A stretch of 53,581 nucleotides of DNA from an uncultured Pirellulaceae bacterium (GTDB lineage: Bacteria > Planctomycetota > Planctomycetia > Pirellulales > Pirellulaceae), in the NCBI GenBank assembly GCA_938091115.1, contig CALKNI010000034.1:1-53581 (forward strand). The letters run 5' to 3'. Every line of letters begins with the position of its first letter. The first letter of the stretch is position 1. Below are positions 1 to 8,060 of this stretch, one piece after another. The notes beneath the pieces were generated by a model that saw nothing but the letters and a program-made list of their open reading frames with translations, did not search any database and was not told where the DNA came from. A program made the translations under genes and the position numbers.

Positions 1-207
1 CCCGGCGATGCAATTTTTTTTCATGGCAATACGCTCCACCGGTCAGATCAAAATAAAAGTCAACATTCACGTTGGTCTTTGATTTGTTGTTACAACACGA
101 AACACAATGATCCTTATTTTGAAAGTAAACATCCAAGTTACAAGCCATTGGAAATCTGGAAAGATCAAGACGTTGCAAAGCATCTAGAATCTCACCTTTC
201 AGATTAG
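1..207 (+). CDS. Phytanoyl-CoA dioxygenase (PhyH) family protein, C-terminal part
   Basis: Only the last 68 codons are inside the window; the gene begins upstream of base 1 and ends at a TAG at 205-207. Reading from base 1 gives a segment starting [16 protein letters not shown]. This matches the C-terminal core of PhyH-type Fe(II)/2-oxoglutarate oxygenases: the His in LHRS is the distal iron ligand, and the Arg about 12 residues later (in SRWS) is where this family binds the 2-oxoglutarate carboxylate. The substrate cannot be judged from this fragment. PhyH genes often sit beside Gfo/Idh/MocA oxidoreductases in planctomycetes, and one follows here 109 bp downstream on the same strand, so the two may be co-transcribed. 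Family confidence is good; function is unknown. Confidence 0.8.
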   Translation, partial: PGDAIFFHGNTLHRSDQNKSQHSRWSLICCYNTKHNDPYFESKHPSYKPLEIWKDQDVAKHLESHLSD

Positions 208-316
208 CGGCGTTAGGATTTAACCTTGGGATTCACAGTGGTCTCGCCCAGAAGTAGTAATCCGATTAAGTACTGAGCCACTGAGTCGGTAACCTATCCC
301 TCAAGCGGAGAAGAAA

Positions 317-1504
317 ATGCGAGTTTGTTTGTTAGGTGCGGGACTAATCGGCATGTTTTACACAATGTCGCTGCACGGAAAACGGGGGCGAGATCGAGTA
401 TCGGTGGTTTACTCAAGGACTCAAAAGTCAGCCGACCAATTTGCCAAGCAGTGGGAAATACCAGTGGCAACGAACGATATGTTGGCAGCCATTGAACGCG
501 ATGATATAGATGTCGTGATTGTCGCTTTACCTAATCATCTTCACAAATCAGCGGTTATGGCTGCGGCAGCAGCTGGTAAGCCAGTGCTGTGTACTAAACC
601 ACTCGGCCGCACGGCACCCGAAGCACAGGAGATGATGGAAGCGGTTGAAGCGGCAGGCGTTTTTGCTGGATATCTGGAGGACTTGGTTTATACCCCCAAG
701 ACTCTCAAGGCGTTAAAGTCTGTCCGTGGCGGAGCGATCGGAGATGTGCTGTGGGTGCGATCGCGAGAGACCCATCCCGGTCCGCATAGCGATTGGTTTT
801 GGAATCAGGAAATGTCGGGCGGTGGAGCGATTATTGACATGGGGTGCCACTGCATTGAAATAGCCCGTAATTTTATTGGAAAAGATATTCGTCCCGTGGA
901 AGTAGTTTGCTGGGCAGACACACAAGTTCACCCGATCGAAACAGAAGATCATGCCATCGGCATGGTTCGCTATGAAAACGGAGCAATCGGCCAATTTGAA
1001 GTTAGCTGGGCGTTTCGCGGAGGAATGGACCTTCGAGACGAAGTTGCAGGTACGGAAGGTACGATTTGGTTAAATCATTGGTTGCGAACAGGAATGGAAA
1101 TGTTTTCCGCCGGGGGAGAGGCAGATTACGTAGCAGAGAAAGCCGAATCTTCTAAGGGATGGCTTTTTCCAGTCGGAGACGAACCGAGTGCGTTGGGCTA
1201 TGTCGATATGTTTACCGACGTACTTGATGCGCTGGAGCAAGGCAGGGAGCCAGCGGAAACTTTTTACGATGGCTATGTCGTCAATGCGATCATGGATGCT
1301 GCCTATCAATCGGTTAAGTCAAAACGATGGGAGTCGATTGAGTTACCGGTTTGGCGAGGTAAGGAACAGTCCGATCATATTTTAGTGACTCGAGATTTTG
1401 ATGATGAACATCATCTAGTAAAGCAAGAACGAATGCCCGATGGCTCCACAAAAGTTATTTTGAAAAATAAAAAAACAGGCGAAATTATTCAGAAAATTAT
1501 CTAA
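317..1504 (+). CDS. Gfo/Idh/MocA family NAD(P)-dependent oxidoreductase
   Basis: Probable NAD(P)-dependent sugar or polyol dehydrogenase of 395 residues, the usual length for the family. The N-terminal Rossmann fold shows the dinucleotide motif GAGLIG at residues 7-12. The family's EKP motif appears as TKPLG near residue 95, keeping the catalytic Lys. The second domain carries DMGCHCIE near residue 174, matching the conserved Asp-x-Gly-x-His active-site segment. There is no signal peptide, so it is cytoplasmic. The ATG at 317 is preceded by a GGAG ribosome binding site at about 307-310. It follows the PhyH-type gene on the same strand. The 25-bp gap to the convergent hydrolase gene contains an inverted repeat (1501-1507 with 1519-1525) but no T run. 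The exact substrate is not predictable. Confidence 0.9.
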   Translation: MRVCLLGAGLIGMFYTMSLHGKRGRDRVSVVYSRTQKSADQFAKQWEIPVATNDMLAAIERDDIDVVIVALPNHLHKSAVMAAAAAGKPVLCTKPLGRTAPEAQEMMEAVEAAGVFAGYLEDLVYTPKTLKALKSVRGGAIGDVLWVRSRETHPGPHSDWFWNQEMSGGGAIIDMGCHCIEIARNFIGKDIRPVEVVCWADTQVHPIETEDHAIGMVRYENGAIGQFEVSWAFRGGMDLRDEVAGTEGTIWLNHWLRTGMEMFSAGGEADYVAEKAESSKGWLFPVGDEPSALGYVDMFTDVLDALEQGREPAETFYDGYVVNAIMDAAYQSVKSKRWESIELPVWRGKEQSDHILVTRDFDDEHHLVKQERMPDGSTKVILKNKKTGEIIQKII

Positions 1505-1529
1505 CGACTTTTAGTCCTTCGTTAGTGGT

Positions 1530-2300
1530 TTATTGCAATTCCAATAGCTCGCTAACGTTGTAACGACTTGCCACGTGTACTGGAAAATCATCTCCCAAAA
1601 TTTCCCGGTGGATCTTTCGAGCACGCGCTGGCTCATTATTTTCTTCGGAAAGATGGCAGAGACAGGCCCATTGAAGACGGTCAGTTTTTGTTTGCTTTAA
1701 CAACTTCGCTGAGTCTTCGTTGGAAAGATGCCCCCCATCTCCGCTAATTCTTAATTTTAAATGCTCGGGATACGGCCCATTTTCAAGCATCTCGGCATCG
1801 TAATTACTCTCGATGATTACAGCGTCCAGTGATTTTAGAACATCTCGCAATCCGTCAAATGCATGTCCTAAATCAGTCAAGATACCAACGCGATGTTTCT
1901 GATCCTCGACAACAAACGCGACGCCATCGACACTGTCGTGTGGCGTAGGAATCGAGTGAACCGTGACAGGCCCGAAGGATTGAGAATTGCCGGCAGTAAA
2001 TAGGCGAATTCGATCAAGTTTTCCAATTTTTTGATGACGTTGAACCGCTTCGAGCGTCCGGCGGGTAATGTAAACGGGCATTCCAAATTTTCGCTGAAAA
2101 ACGCCAACTGCCCGAGTATGGTCACTATGATCGTGAGAAATAAACAGTGCATCGACGTCGCGAATGTCCCGATTATGGTGAGCGAGCCTTATTTCAGCTT
2201 GTTTCCCGCTGATACCTGCGTCAAACAAGAGCTTGATGTCCCCCGATTCGACGTAAAAACAATTTCCGTTACTTCCGGATTGAAGAGATACTATTTTCAT
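1530..2300 (-). CDS. Metallo-beta-lactamase fold hydrolase, YycJ/WalJ-like
   Basis: A 256-residue MBL-fold metal-dependent hydrolase. From the chosen ATG it starts MKIVSLQSGSNGNC, characteristic of the YycJ/WalJ group, whose members are suggested to be exonucleases acting in DNA repair. The metal-binding motif HDHSDH is at residues 56-61. Further conserved segments are LTDLGHAFDG, with the bridging Asp, and ESNYD and CHLSEENN toward the C-terminus. An in-frame TTG at 2309 would add three residues. I prefer the ATG at 2300 because family members begin at MKI, but neither start has a strong ribosome binding site. It converges on the oxidoreductase and is divergent from the glycosyltransferase, with a 245-bp gap between. 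Fold confidence is high; the biochemical role is inferred from family. Confidence 0.88.
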   Translation of the reverse strand: MKIVSLQSGSNGNCFYVESGDIKLLFDAGISGKQAEIRLAHHNRDIRDVDALFISHDHSDHTRAVGVFQRKFGMPVYITRRTLEAVQRHQKIGKLDRIRLFTAGNSQSFGPVTVHSIPTPHDSVDGVAFVVEDQKHRVGILTDLGHAFDGLRDVLKSLDAVIIESNYDAEMLENGPYPEHLKLRISGDGGHLSNEDSAKLLKQTKTDRLQWACLCHLSEENNEPARARKIHREILGDDFPVHVASRYNVSELLELQ

Positions 2301-2545
2301 AGAACTCAATTTTATGGCGACAATCTGGTTTGACTAGACGACGGCATGGGAAACTTTCCGCGCGTGAAGTAATCGACGGACTTAAACCAAAATCGCATTA
2401 AAATGGCTAAAGGACTCTCAGGCATCGGCCTATTTTTTAAAAACAGGTGAATAAGCAAAGCGAATAAAGCTAAACTAGATCGGCTAAATAAATTCACTCC
2501 CTTTGTGATGCGAGTGATAAATATAATTCGCAGACTGAGGGCCAG

Positions 2546-3352
2546 TTGACCATTAAAACTGAAAGTAATCCAAATCCAGAACCACCAGAACACCAATGCG
2601 AAGCGGTTGATCCTCAGATTGTCGTGTCCATTGTTATTCCATTCTTCAATGAATCTCAAACACTTGAGACCTTAGTAAATCGCGTTCTCGATAATCCTTT
2701 TTCGAAGGAGATCGTTCTGGTGGACGATGGCAGTACTGACGACTCACTTGCCATTGCCCGTCGCCTTTTGGCCCAGCACTCGAACTGCGCCGATGGTTTT
2801 ACCAACCGGTTAGTCGTCAAAGAGCATGAAAAAAACATTGGAAAGGGTGCCGCGCTGAAGACAGGCCTGTTAACTGTTAGTGGGGAGCTGGTTGTTCTAC
2901 AGGATGCAGATTTGGAATATCACCCCGAAGAAATTTTGCAACTAATTCGACCGATCCTTGATGGTAATTCGGATGTGGTATACGGAAGTCGATTTATTTA
3001 CAAGGTTTCAAGTAAATCACGTAAGCAATCATTTGGCTATCGATCTAACTACATCGCCAACCAGGTCATCACTCGTTTCTCAAATTTGTTAACCGGTTTA
3101 ACCCTGACCGATATCGAAACTGGTTACAAAGCATTCACTCGAGATGTTGCCCAAAACCTTGCTCCTGCATTAGTAAGTCGAAGTTTTGCGATCGAGCCAG
3201 AAATTACAGCGAGGATAGCAAAACAAAAAGTACGAGTGGTAGAAGTGCCGATCAGCTATTCCAGTCGAACCTATCAAGAGGGAAAGAAGATCGGTTGGTG
3301 GGACGGAATCAAAGCGATGATTGCAATTCTTCGTTTTGCAGTGTCAGCTTAG
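2546..3352 (+). CDS. Family 2 glycosyltransferase, DPM1/DPG synthase-like
   Basis: A 268-residue GT-A glycosyltransferase of family 2. It has the nucleotide-sugar motif VDDGSTDDS around residues 59-67 and the metal-binding DADLEYHPEE from residue 120. The acceptor-side segment TGYKAFTRDV resembles dolichyl- or polyprenyl-phosphate glycosyltransferases. The C-terminus has no obvious transmembrane segments, so it resembles the soluble or monotopic DPM1 type that moves a hexose from a nucleotide sugar to a polyprenyl phosphate. The start is TTG at 2546, supported by TGAGGG at 2535-2540 five bases upstream; no in-frame ATG lies before the conserved domain. Its stop overlaps the stop of the opposite-strand tandem P-protein gene by four bases (3349-3352). 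Confidence 0.88.
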   Translation: MTIKTESNPNPEPPEHQCEAVDPQIVVSIVIPFFNESQTLETLVNRVLDNPFSKEIVLVDDGSTDDSLAIARRLLAQHSNCADGFTNRLVVKEHEKNIGKGAALKTGLLTVSGELVVLQDADLEYHPEEILQLIRPILDGNSDVVYGSRFIYKVSSKSRKQSFGYRSNYIANQVITRFSNLLTGLTLTDIETGYKAFTRDVAQNLAPALVSRSFAIEPEITARIAKQKVRVVEVPISYSSRTYQEGKKIGWWDGIKAMIAILRFAVSA

Positions 3353-5577
3353 AGAACTCTCTGGCTTGCCGGAAAACTTCCTAAAACGGTTAGGTTCTTA
3401 CAGTGGGCGCGAGCCTCGCCTATGATTTGAGCGATGGTTGAATTCTCGCGGTGCCCCTCGATATCAATGAAAAAAGTGTAATCCCAGTTTTCTTCTCGAC
3501 TGGGTCGTTTTTCCAGATGGGTGAGGTTGATTGAATTGCGTTTGAAAACTTCCAGCACATCCATCAAAGCTCCCGATCGATCGGTTGTAGTGAACATGAT
3601 AGAAGTTTTGTCTTTCCCAGAGATCAATGTCTTGCTTTTCGATAAAATCAAAAACCGGGTCATATTGCTTTGCCGATCTTCAATCGCCTCAAACAGTGGA
3701 CGAAGGCCGTAAATTTCACCAGCCAGCGAAGACCCAATTGCCGCGACTCCACAATCGGGATCTTTGTCGATTTCGGCTTTTGCTTTCATGGTTGCCAGCG
3801 CGGTACTCTCGGTTGGTACGCGCATCGCCTGTGGATACTGAGTGCTTAGCCAATTACGACATTGCTCAAAGACATCCGGCTTTGAATAGATTTTTTTTAC
3901 TTGTTCTGGTTTGCAATTGGCAAGAAGACAGAATCGGATCTGAAATTTGACCTCACCATAAATATTGAGTTGATCGTGAAGGTCAATAAATGAGTCGAGT
4001 GTTTCATTAATTCCACCAACGGAACTGTTCTCAACAGGCACCAGGCCGTAATCGATCTTTCCGTTTACAACTTGTTGAAAAACGGTTCGGATTTCACGTG
4101 CGGGAATAAAATTTACGCTTGAGCCAAAATGACGCACAGCAGCAAGGTGTGAAAATTCTCCTTCGGGACCTAAGAAACCAATACTAAGCGGTTTTTCGAT
4201 TGCAAAACTACCACTCATTAATTCGCGGTAGATCGATTCAAACGTTGTATCAGTTAACGGGCCGCTATTTAGAGATTTTATTTTATTGAGAACGGCATGT
4301 TCGCGATGCGGTGCATAAATTGGAACGTCAGATTTCCTTTTGAATTCGCCAACCTTAACAACCAAATTAGCCCGTTCATTAATCAAATCGACAACCTGCT
4401 GATCCATTGTCTCAATAGTAGGTCCTAATTCTGTCAGTGAAGAATAGCGGTTCGAGATGATTTCCTTTTGGTAACGGTAATTTTCGTCATAAACTGGAAA
4501 GCTCCCAAGGACATGGAGGCTTTTACAATGTGCTCGAACTTCACCGAGGATTTCAGCAATTTTTCCGTCATTGGCATGTCCAAGAATATCAACAAAAAAA
4601 GTGTAGTCGCTCCCGACTTCGCGACCGGGTCTTTTTTCGATATGACTTAGGTTAATACTGTATCGTTTGAAAACCGAAAGAATATCTACCAAAGAACCCG
4701 GTCGGTCGGAGCAAGTAAACATCAAGGATGCTTTGTCTTTCCCGGTAATTTCAGTTTCGCGTTTTGATAAAATCAGGAATCGAGTGATGTTGTTGTTGCA
4801 ATCTTCGATGCCATCAAAAAGCGAATTCAATCCGTAGAGTTCCCCGGCTTTGCTCGATCCAACGGCGACAACTCCATCTGAAGGACTGGCGAGGTATGCG
4901 ATCTCTGCGGCGCTGGCGGTGCTCTGTGCGGGGATTTGCTGAGCGTCCGGGTACTTTTGGGTGAGCCACTGTCGGCACTGTGCTAACGCCTCCCCTTTCG
5001 AGTAAATAATTTGGACGTTGTCAGGATCACATTTTCCTAACAGAGAGAATTGAATCGCCAATCTAATTTCGCCGTATATTGTCAACCGACCATGGTAGTC
5101 AGAAAACGAATCAAGGGTTTCAATAATTGCACCACCGGTGCTGTTTTCGATCGGAACAAGTCCATAATCGACATGTCCTCGAGCGACTTCTTCAAATACA
5201 CCTTCGAGCGCACGAAGATTTTCATAATCTACTGTTGGCCCAAAAAACTTAGAGGCAGCAAGGTGGCTGAAGGTTCCCTGAGGTCCAAGGTAACCGACTC
5301 TTGTTGGCCGCCCCAGAACGAAGGCGCCATTGAGAATTTCTCGGTAGGCACCTTCCAGTGCCGAATTTGGAATCGGACCCTGGTTTTTGGATAACACATT
5401 GCGAATCGCTTCTATTTCAGACTGCTGATCAGTTCCGCGGGAGCCCGTTTCAGCTCGAAAGATCCGCGCCCGTTCAACTGCCAATTTTGATCGATCGTTA
5501 ATTGCCTGAACGAGTCGCTGATCAACTTCGTCGATGGCGGTTCGCAACTGTAGTAATGTTTGATCGGTTGCAGGCAT
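3349..5577 (-). CDS. pheA: Tandem-duplicated chorismate mutase/prephenate dehydratase (double P-protein)
   Basis: A 742-residue protein, about twice the length of a normal P-protein, with the order CM-PDT-ACT-CM-PDT-ACT. Unit 1 spans residues about 1-365 and unit 2 about 378-740. The role is chorismate to prephenate to phenylpyruvate in phenylalanine synthesis. Both PDT domains keep the TRF motif (T265-R266-F267 and T640-R641-F642) and ENS (144-146, 516-518). The GTFS segment of unit 1 (101-104) is GEFS in unit 2 (473-476). Both ACT domains are present, with EKRP where ESRP is usual. The mutase domains have diverged in a complementary way by E. coli CM numbering: unit 1 keeps R11 (R12) and R28 (R29) but has F at K39, S at R51, A at S84 and G at Q88. 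Unit 2 keeps R28 (R402), K39 (K413), R51 (R425), E52 (E426) and S84 (S457) but has G385 at R11. The start is ATG at 5577 with no clear ribosome binding site. The duplication is seen directly; the split of activities is inferred. Confidence 0.93.
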   Translation of the reverse strand: MPATDQTLLQLRTAIDEVDQRLVQAINDRSKLAVERARIFRAETGSRGTDQQSEIEAIRNVLSKNQGPIPNSALEGAYREILNGAFVLGRPTRVGYLGPQGTFSHLAASKFFGPTVDYENLRALEGVFEEVARGHVDYGLVPIENSTGGAIIETLDSFSDYHGRLTIYGEIRLAIQFSLLGKCDPDNVQIIYSKGEALAQCRQWLTQKYPDAQQIPAQSTASAAEIAYLASPSDGVVAVGSSKAGELYGLNSLFDGIEDCNNNITRFLILSKRETEITGKDKASLMFTCSDRPGSLVDILSVFKRYSINLSHIEKRPGREVGSDYTFFVDILGHANDGKIAEILGEVRAHCKSLHVLGSFPVYDENYRYQKEIISNRYSSLTELGPTIETMDQQVVDLINERANLVVKVGEFKRKSDVPIYAPHREHAVLNKIKSLNSGPLTDTTFESIYRELMSGSFAIEKPLSIGFLGPEGEFSHLAAVRHFGSSVNFIPAREIRTVFQQVVNGKIDYGLVPVENSSVGGINETLDSFIDLHDQLNIYGEVKFQIRFCLLANCKPEQVKKIYSKPDVFEQCRNWLSTQYPQAMRVPTESTALATMKAKAEIDKDPDCGVAAIGSSLAGEIYGLRPLFEAIEDRQSNMTRFLILSKSKTLISGKDKTSIMFTTTDRSGALMDVLEVFKRNSINLTHLEKRPSREENWDYTFFIDIEGHRENSTIAQIIGEARAHCKNLTVLGSFPASQRVL

Positions 5578-5656
5578 AAATTTATGGATAGTACTGAATC
5601 GTCTTTGGAGATGAAGTAACCCTCTATTCTAATGTGGATTGCGGGCTGAACCAATC

Positions 5657-5766
5657 CAGATCGAATCTTGCGAATTTGTTATTTCAGTCTCTTCGATTGA
5701 CGAGATCGCCCTCGTAAACGCGATTTCGAACTTAGTCTGATCAAATCTTGCCTGATCAAACCTTGC
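5657..5766. repeat. Three copies of a 15-bp direct repeat upstream of the double P-protein gene
   Basis: Two copies lie head to tail, CTGATCAAATCTTGC at 5737-5751 and CTGATCAAACCTTGC at 5752-5766, differing at one base. A looser third copy, CAGATCGAATCTTGC, is at 5657-5671. They fall in the 230-bp gap between the end of the ammonium transporter gene and the start of the double P-protein gene (both minus strand), 80-190 bp upstream of the latter. They could be binding sites for a regulator of aromatic amino acid synthesis, or simple duplication debris. No promoter can be fixed here. Confidence 0.55.
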
Positions 5767-5807
5767 CCGACTCTCTAGTTGACTACCAGCAGAGCCGGGG
5801 TGAGGTT

Positions 5808-7250
5808 TTAGAGAAAAATATAGCCTTCTTCGCCATGCTGCGAAACGTCGAGGCCGCGTTGCTCTTCTTCGGGAGTCACTCGTAGTCCGATCGTTATATT
5901 TAAAAGGGTTAAGAGGATGATTGAACCGACGACAGCGAGGCCGGCAGCAGCCAAAATACTGACAAGCTGATTGATCAACTGGGTGTAGTTCGTAAAGCCA
6001 CTTTCAATCAATCCCATTCGCCCTCCCTCCAGTTCGCCGGTGATTGAGCGACTGGCAAACACGCCGGTCAAAATTGCTCCGATGCCCCCTCCTACACCGT
6101 GAACCCCGAAAGCGTCGAGCGCGTCATCATATTGAAATCTTTTCTTGAGCGAAGTGCAGGCAAAGAAACAAACAATACCAGCGACGAAGCCAAGGATAAT
6201 ACCTCCCATCGCGGTGACAGATCCGCAGGCTGGTGTGATGCAAACCAATCCAGCTACGGCACCAGAGCAGGCTCCGAGGACGGTCGCTTTGCCTCGTAAA
6301 AGCCACTCGGCACCTGCCCATGCAATCACTCCGGCAGCTGCGGCGAAATGGGTTGAGACAAACGCGTTTACTGCACCAGTGCCGGCCGAAAGTGAACTAC
6401 CGGCATTGAACCCAAACCAACCAACCCAGAGAAGTGCTGTGCCAATGCATGTGTAGGTCAAATTATGAGGTGGCATCTGGTCTTTTCTAAATCCAATTCG
6501 TGAGCCGACAAAAATAGCGCAGACAAGCGCAGAAACGCCGGAACTAATATGGACAACGGTTCCTCCCGCAAAATCGAGAGCTGGAAATTTTGCCTCTGAA
6601 TTCCACTCGCACAACCATCCAGCGTCACTCCACACCCAGTGGCAGATTGGGCAGTAAATTAACAAACCCCACAAAGACATAAAAATGCACATGGCTGAAA
6701 ATTTTAGGCGCTCGGCAAAAGCTCCGCAGATCAGCGCTGGAGTAATGATGAAAAACATTCCTTGGAAACACATGAAAACAGATGTCGGCAGCGTGCCCGT
6801 GGCAGGCGTGACGATCTTTCCCTCAACAAAGGAAGGTGTGACACCGGCTAAAAAAACATGGTCGAAGTTGCCGAAATAAGGATTTGTCCCACCGAACGCC
6901 AGGCTGTACCCAACAACCGCCCATAAGATCGACATTAATCCCATTAAGAAAATACACTGCATCATCACGCTCAGGATGTTTTTCTTACGAACAAGTCCAC
7001 CATAAAATAGTGCCAAGCCCGGTGCGGTCATCATTAAAACCAAAGCAGAGCAAACCAGCATCCAAGCAATGTCAGCGGAAACGAACTCGATCGGTGCTTC
7101 AGTATCGACCGACTCTTCACTGGGGCCATCAATTAGGCTAATTGGATTGTCTGTAATCGCCGCTGATTCTTGAGCCGTCAGGACGTGACAACTTTGTGCT
7201 CCAATGACCAAGGCTACCAGCACTGTAATTGAGCGAATGATAACGCTCAT
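5808..7250 (-). CDS. amt: Ammonium transporter Amt/MEP/Rh family
   Basis: A 480-residue inner-membrane ammonium channel. A signal-peptide-like N-terminus (residues 1-26) is followed by an acidic periplasmic stretch of about 35 residues, then 11 hydrophobic helices. Pore features are visible: the two pore histidines in GTVVHISSG and FGVHGVGGG, the gating Phe region in CFQGMFFIITPALI, and FAERLKF after it. The C-terminal tail LRVTPEEEQRGLDVSQHGE matches the conserved cytoplasmic regulatory region that couples the subunits of the trimer and contacts GlnK. The ATG at 7250 has a GAGGAG ribosome binding site eight bases upstream. No glnK is adjacent, although amt and glnK are usually paired in bacteria. 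A second amt lies at 49327-50850. Confidence 0.96.
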   Translation of the reverse strand: MSVIIRSITVLVALVIGAQSCHVLTAQESAAITDNPISLIDGPSEESVDTEAPIEFVSADIAWMLVCSALVLMMTAPGLALFYGGLVRKKNILSVMMQCIFLMGLMSILWAVVGYSLAFGGTNPYFGNFDHVFLAGVTPSFVEGKIVTPATGTLPTSVFMCFQGMFFIITPALICGAFAERLKFSAMCIFMSLWGLLIYCPICHWVWSDAGWLCEWNSEAKFPALDFAGGTVVHISSGVSALVCAIFVGSRIGFRKDQMPPHNLTYTCIGTALLWVGWFGFNAGSSLSAGTGAVNAFVSTHFAAAAGVIAWAGAEWLLRGKATVLGACSGAVAGLVCITPACGSVTAMGGIILGFVAGIVCFFACTSLKKRFQYDDALDAFGVHGVGGGIGAILTGVFASRSITGELEGGRMGLIESGFTNYTQLINQLVSILAAAGLAVVGSIILLTLLNITIGLRVTPEEEQRGLDVSQHGEEGYIFL

Positions 7251-7335
7251 AGCACAACTCCTCTAAGAATTTTCATGCGGACAGCCACGAACTGTGCTGA
7301 GGCTGTCGAGCTTGTGTCTAATGATAATTGTTAAA

Positions 7336-7355
7336 GATTTAGTTGAATCTAAATC
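7336..7355. promoter_or_regulatory. Inverted repeat upstream of the first amt gene
   Basis: GATTTAG (7336-7342) is followed after six bases by its exact reverse complement CTAAATC (7349-7355). It lies about 90-105 bp upstream of the amt start codon, in AT-rich intergenic DNA. It could be an operator for a nitrogen regulator, but it is short and I cannot assign a regulator. No convincing sigma-54 -24/-12 element was seen nearby. Confidence 0.35.
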
Positions 7356-7498
7356 CAACCAACATCTAACCTTGGGACGCCTGGAATGTCAACTCGCTTA
7401 AGCTATTGATATTGAGAGTAGCGGGGCATTTCTTATCAATAGCTTCGAAAATTAAAATGAGCGTGCAAATAGCAACCCGCAACCGGCGTTAATGGTGT

Positions 7499-8023
7499 TC
7501 ACTTGCGGGCGAGAAAAAATTCAACCGCGCGGCGATTAGATTCAAACGCAAATCGATCAAGAATTTCCAGCGATGGTCGACTAAAGTGAAATGACTCAAC
7601 TTCGCCCGGTTGTGCTGTCAATGGCTCAAATGACTCTACTCTGCATTCAAAAAAAACGTCTAACACGTCAATCGTAATTCCTCGGTAAGTGTATTGGTTG
7701 GGAAACGAACAAAGATAATCGGCGTCGGTTACACGGAGTGATGTTTCTTCCATCACCTCCCGAATTAGAGATTTTTCGAGAGGTTCGCCCGGATCCACAA
7801 ACCCCCCCGGCAAGCCAAATTTTCCTTTTCCTGGATCTCTGCCGCGCACCAAAAATAGCAGTTCGTTATTTGAGTTAACAACAAGCCCGCCAACGGCAGC
7901 GACAGGGCTAAAATAAAAAACGAAACCACACTTTTTGCAACGGAAAGGAGAAGATCCAGTCTTTTGATTTCCCACGCTACATTTAGGGCAAAAATGGAAT
8001 GTGTCGACGATGTGTTGAGTCAT
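7499..8023 (-). CDS. Nudix hydrolase with N-terminal zinc ribbon
   Basis: A 174-residue cytoplasmic hydrolase of nucleoside-diphosphate-linked compounds. A zinc ribbon with two CxxC pairs (C12/C15 and C29/C32) precedes a Nudix domain. The Nudix box starts at G74 and contains REVMEE at residues 88-93, fitting GX5EX7REUXEEXGU except that the final Gly is Ser. The zinc-ribbon-plus-Nudix arrangement is shared with NudC-like NADH pyrophosphatases, but the protein is much shorter than NudC and lacks a clear SQPWPFPxS motif, so the substrate is open. The ATG at 8023 has only a weak upstream purine stretch. It follows the thioredoxin-domain lipoprotein gene by 37 bp on the same strand, so the two are probably co-transcribed. 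Confidence 0.88.
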   Translation of the reverse strand: MTQHIVDTFHFCPKCSVGNQKTGSSPFRCKKCGFVFYFSPVAAVGGLVVNSNNELLFLVRGRDPGKGKFGLPGGFVDPGEPLEKSLIREVMEETSLRVTDADYLCSFPNQYTYRGITIDVLDVFFECRVESFEPLTAQPGEVESFHFSRPSLEILDRFAFESNRRAVEFFLARK

Positions 8024-8060
8024 TGTGTAAGGCGTCTCTTACTCGAAATGAAGAACGGCA

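Noticed and set aside
1501-1525. Inverted repeat CTAACGA / TCGTTAG overlapping the end of the Gfo/Idh/MocA gene
   Set aside because: It lacks a T run and has an 11-base loop, and its arms overlap a stop codon. Too weak to call a terminator.
7251-7400. Possible sigma-54 promoter for the first amt gene
   Set aside because: No GG-N10-GC pattern close to TGGCAC-N5-TTGC was found on the minus strand.
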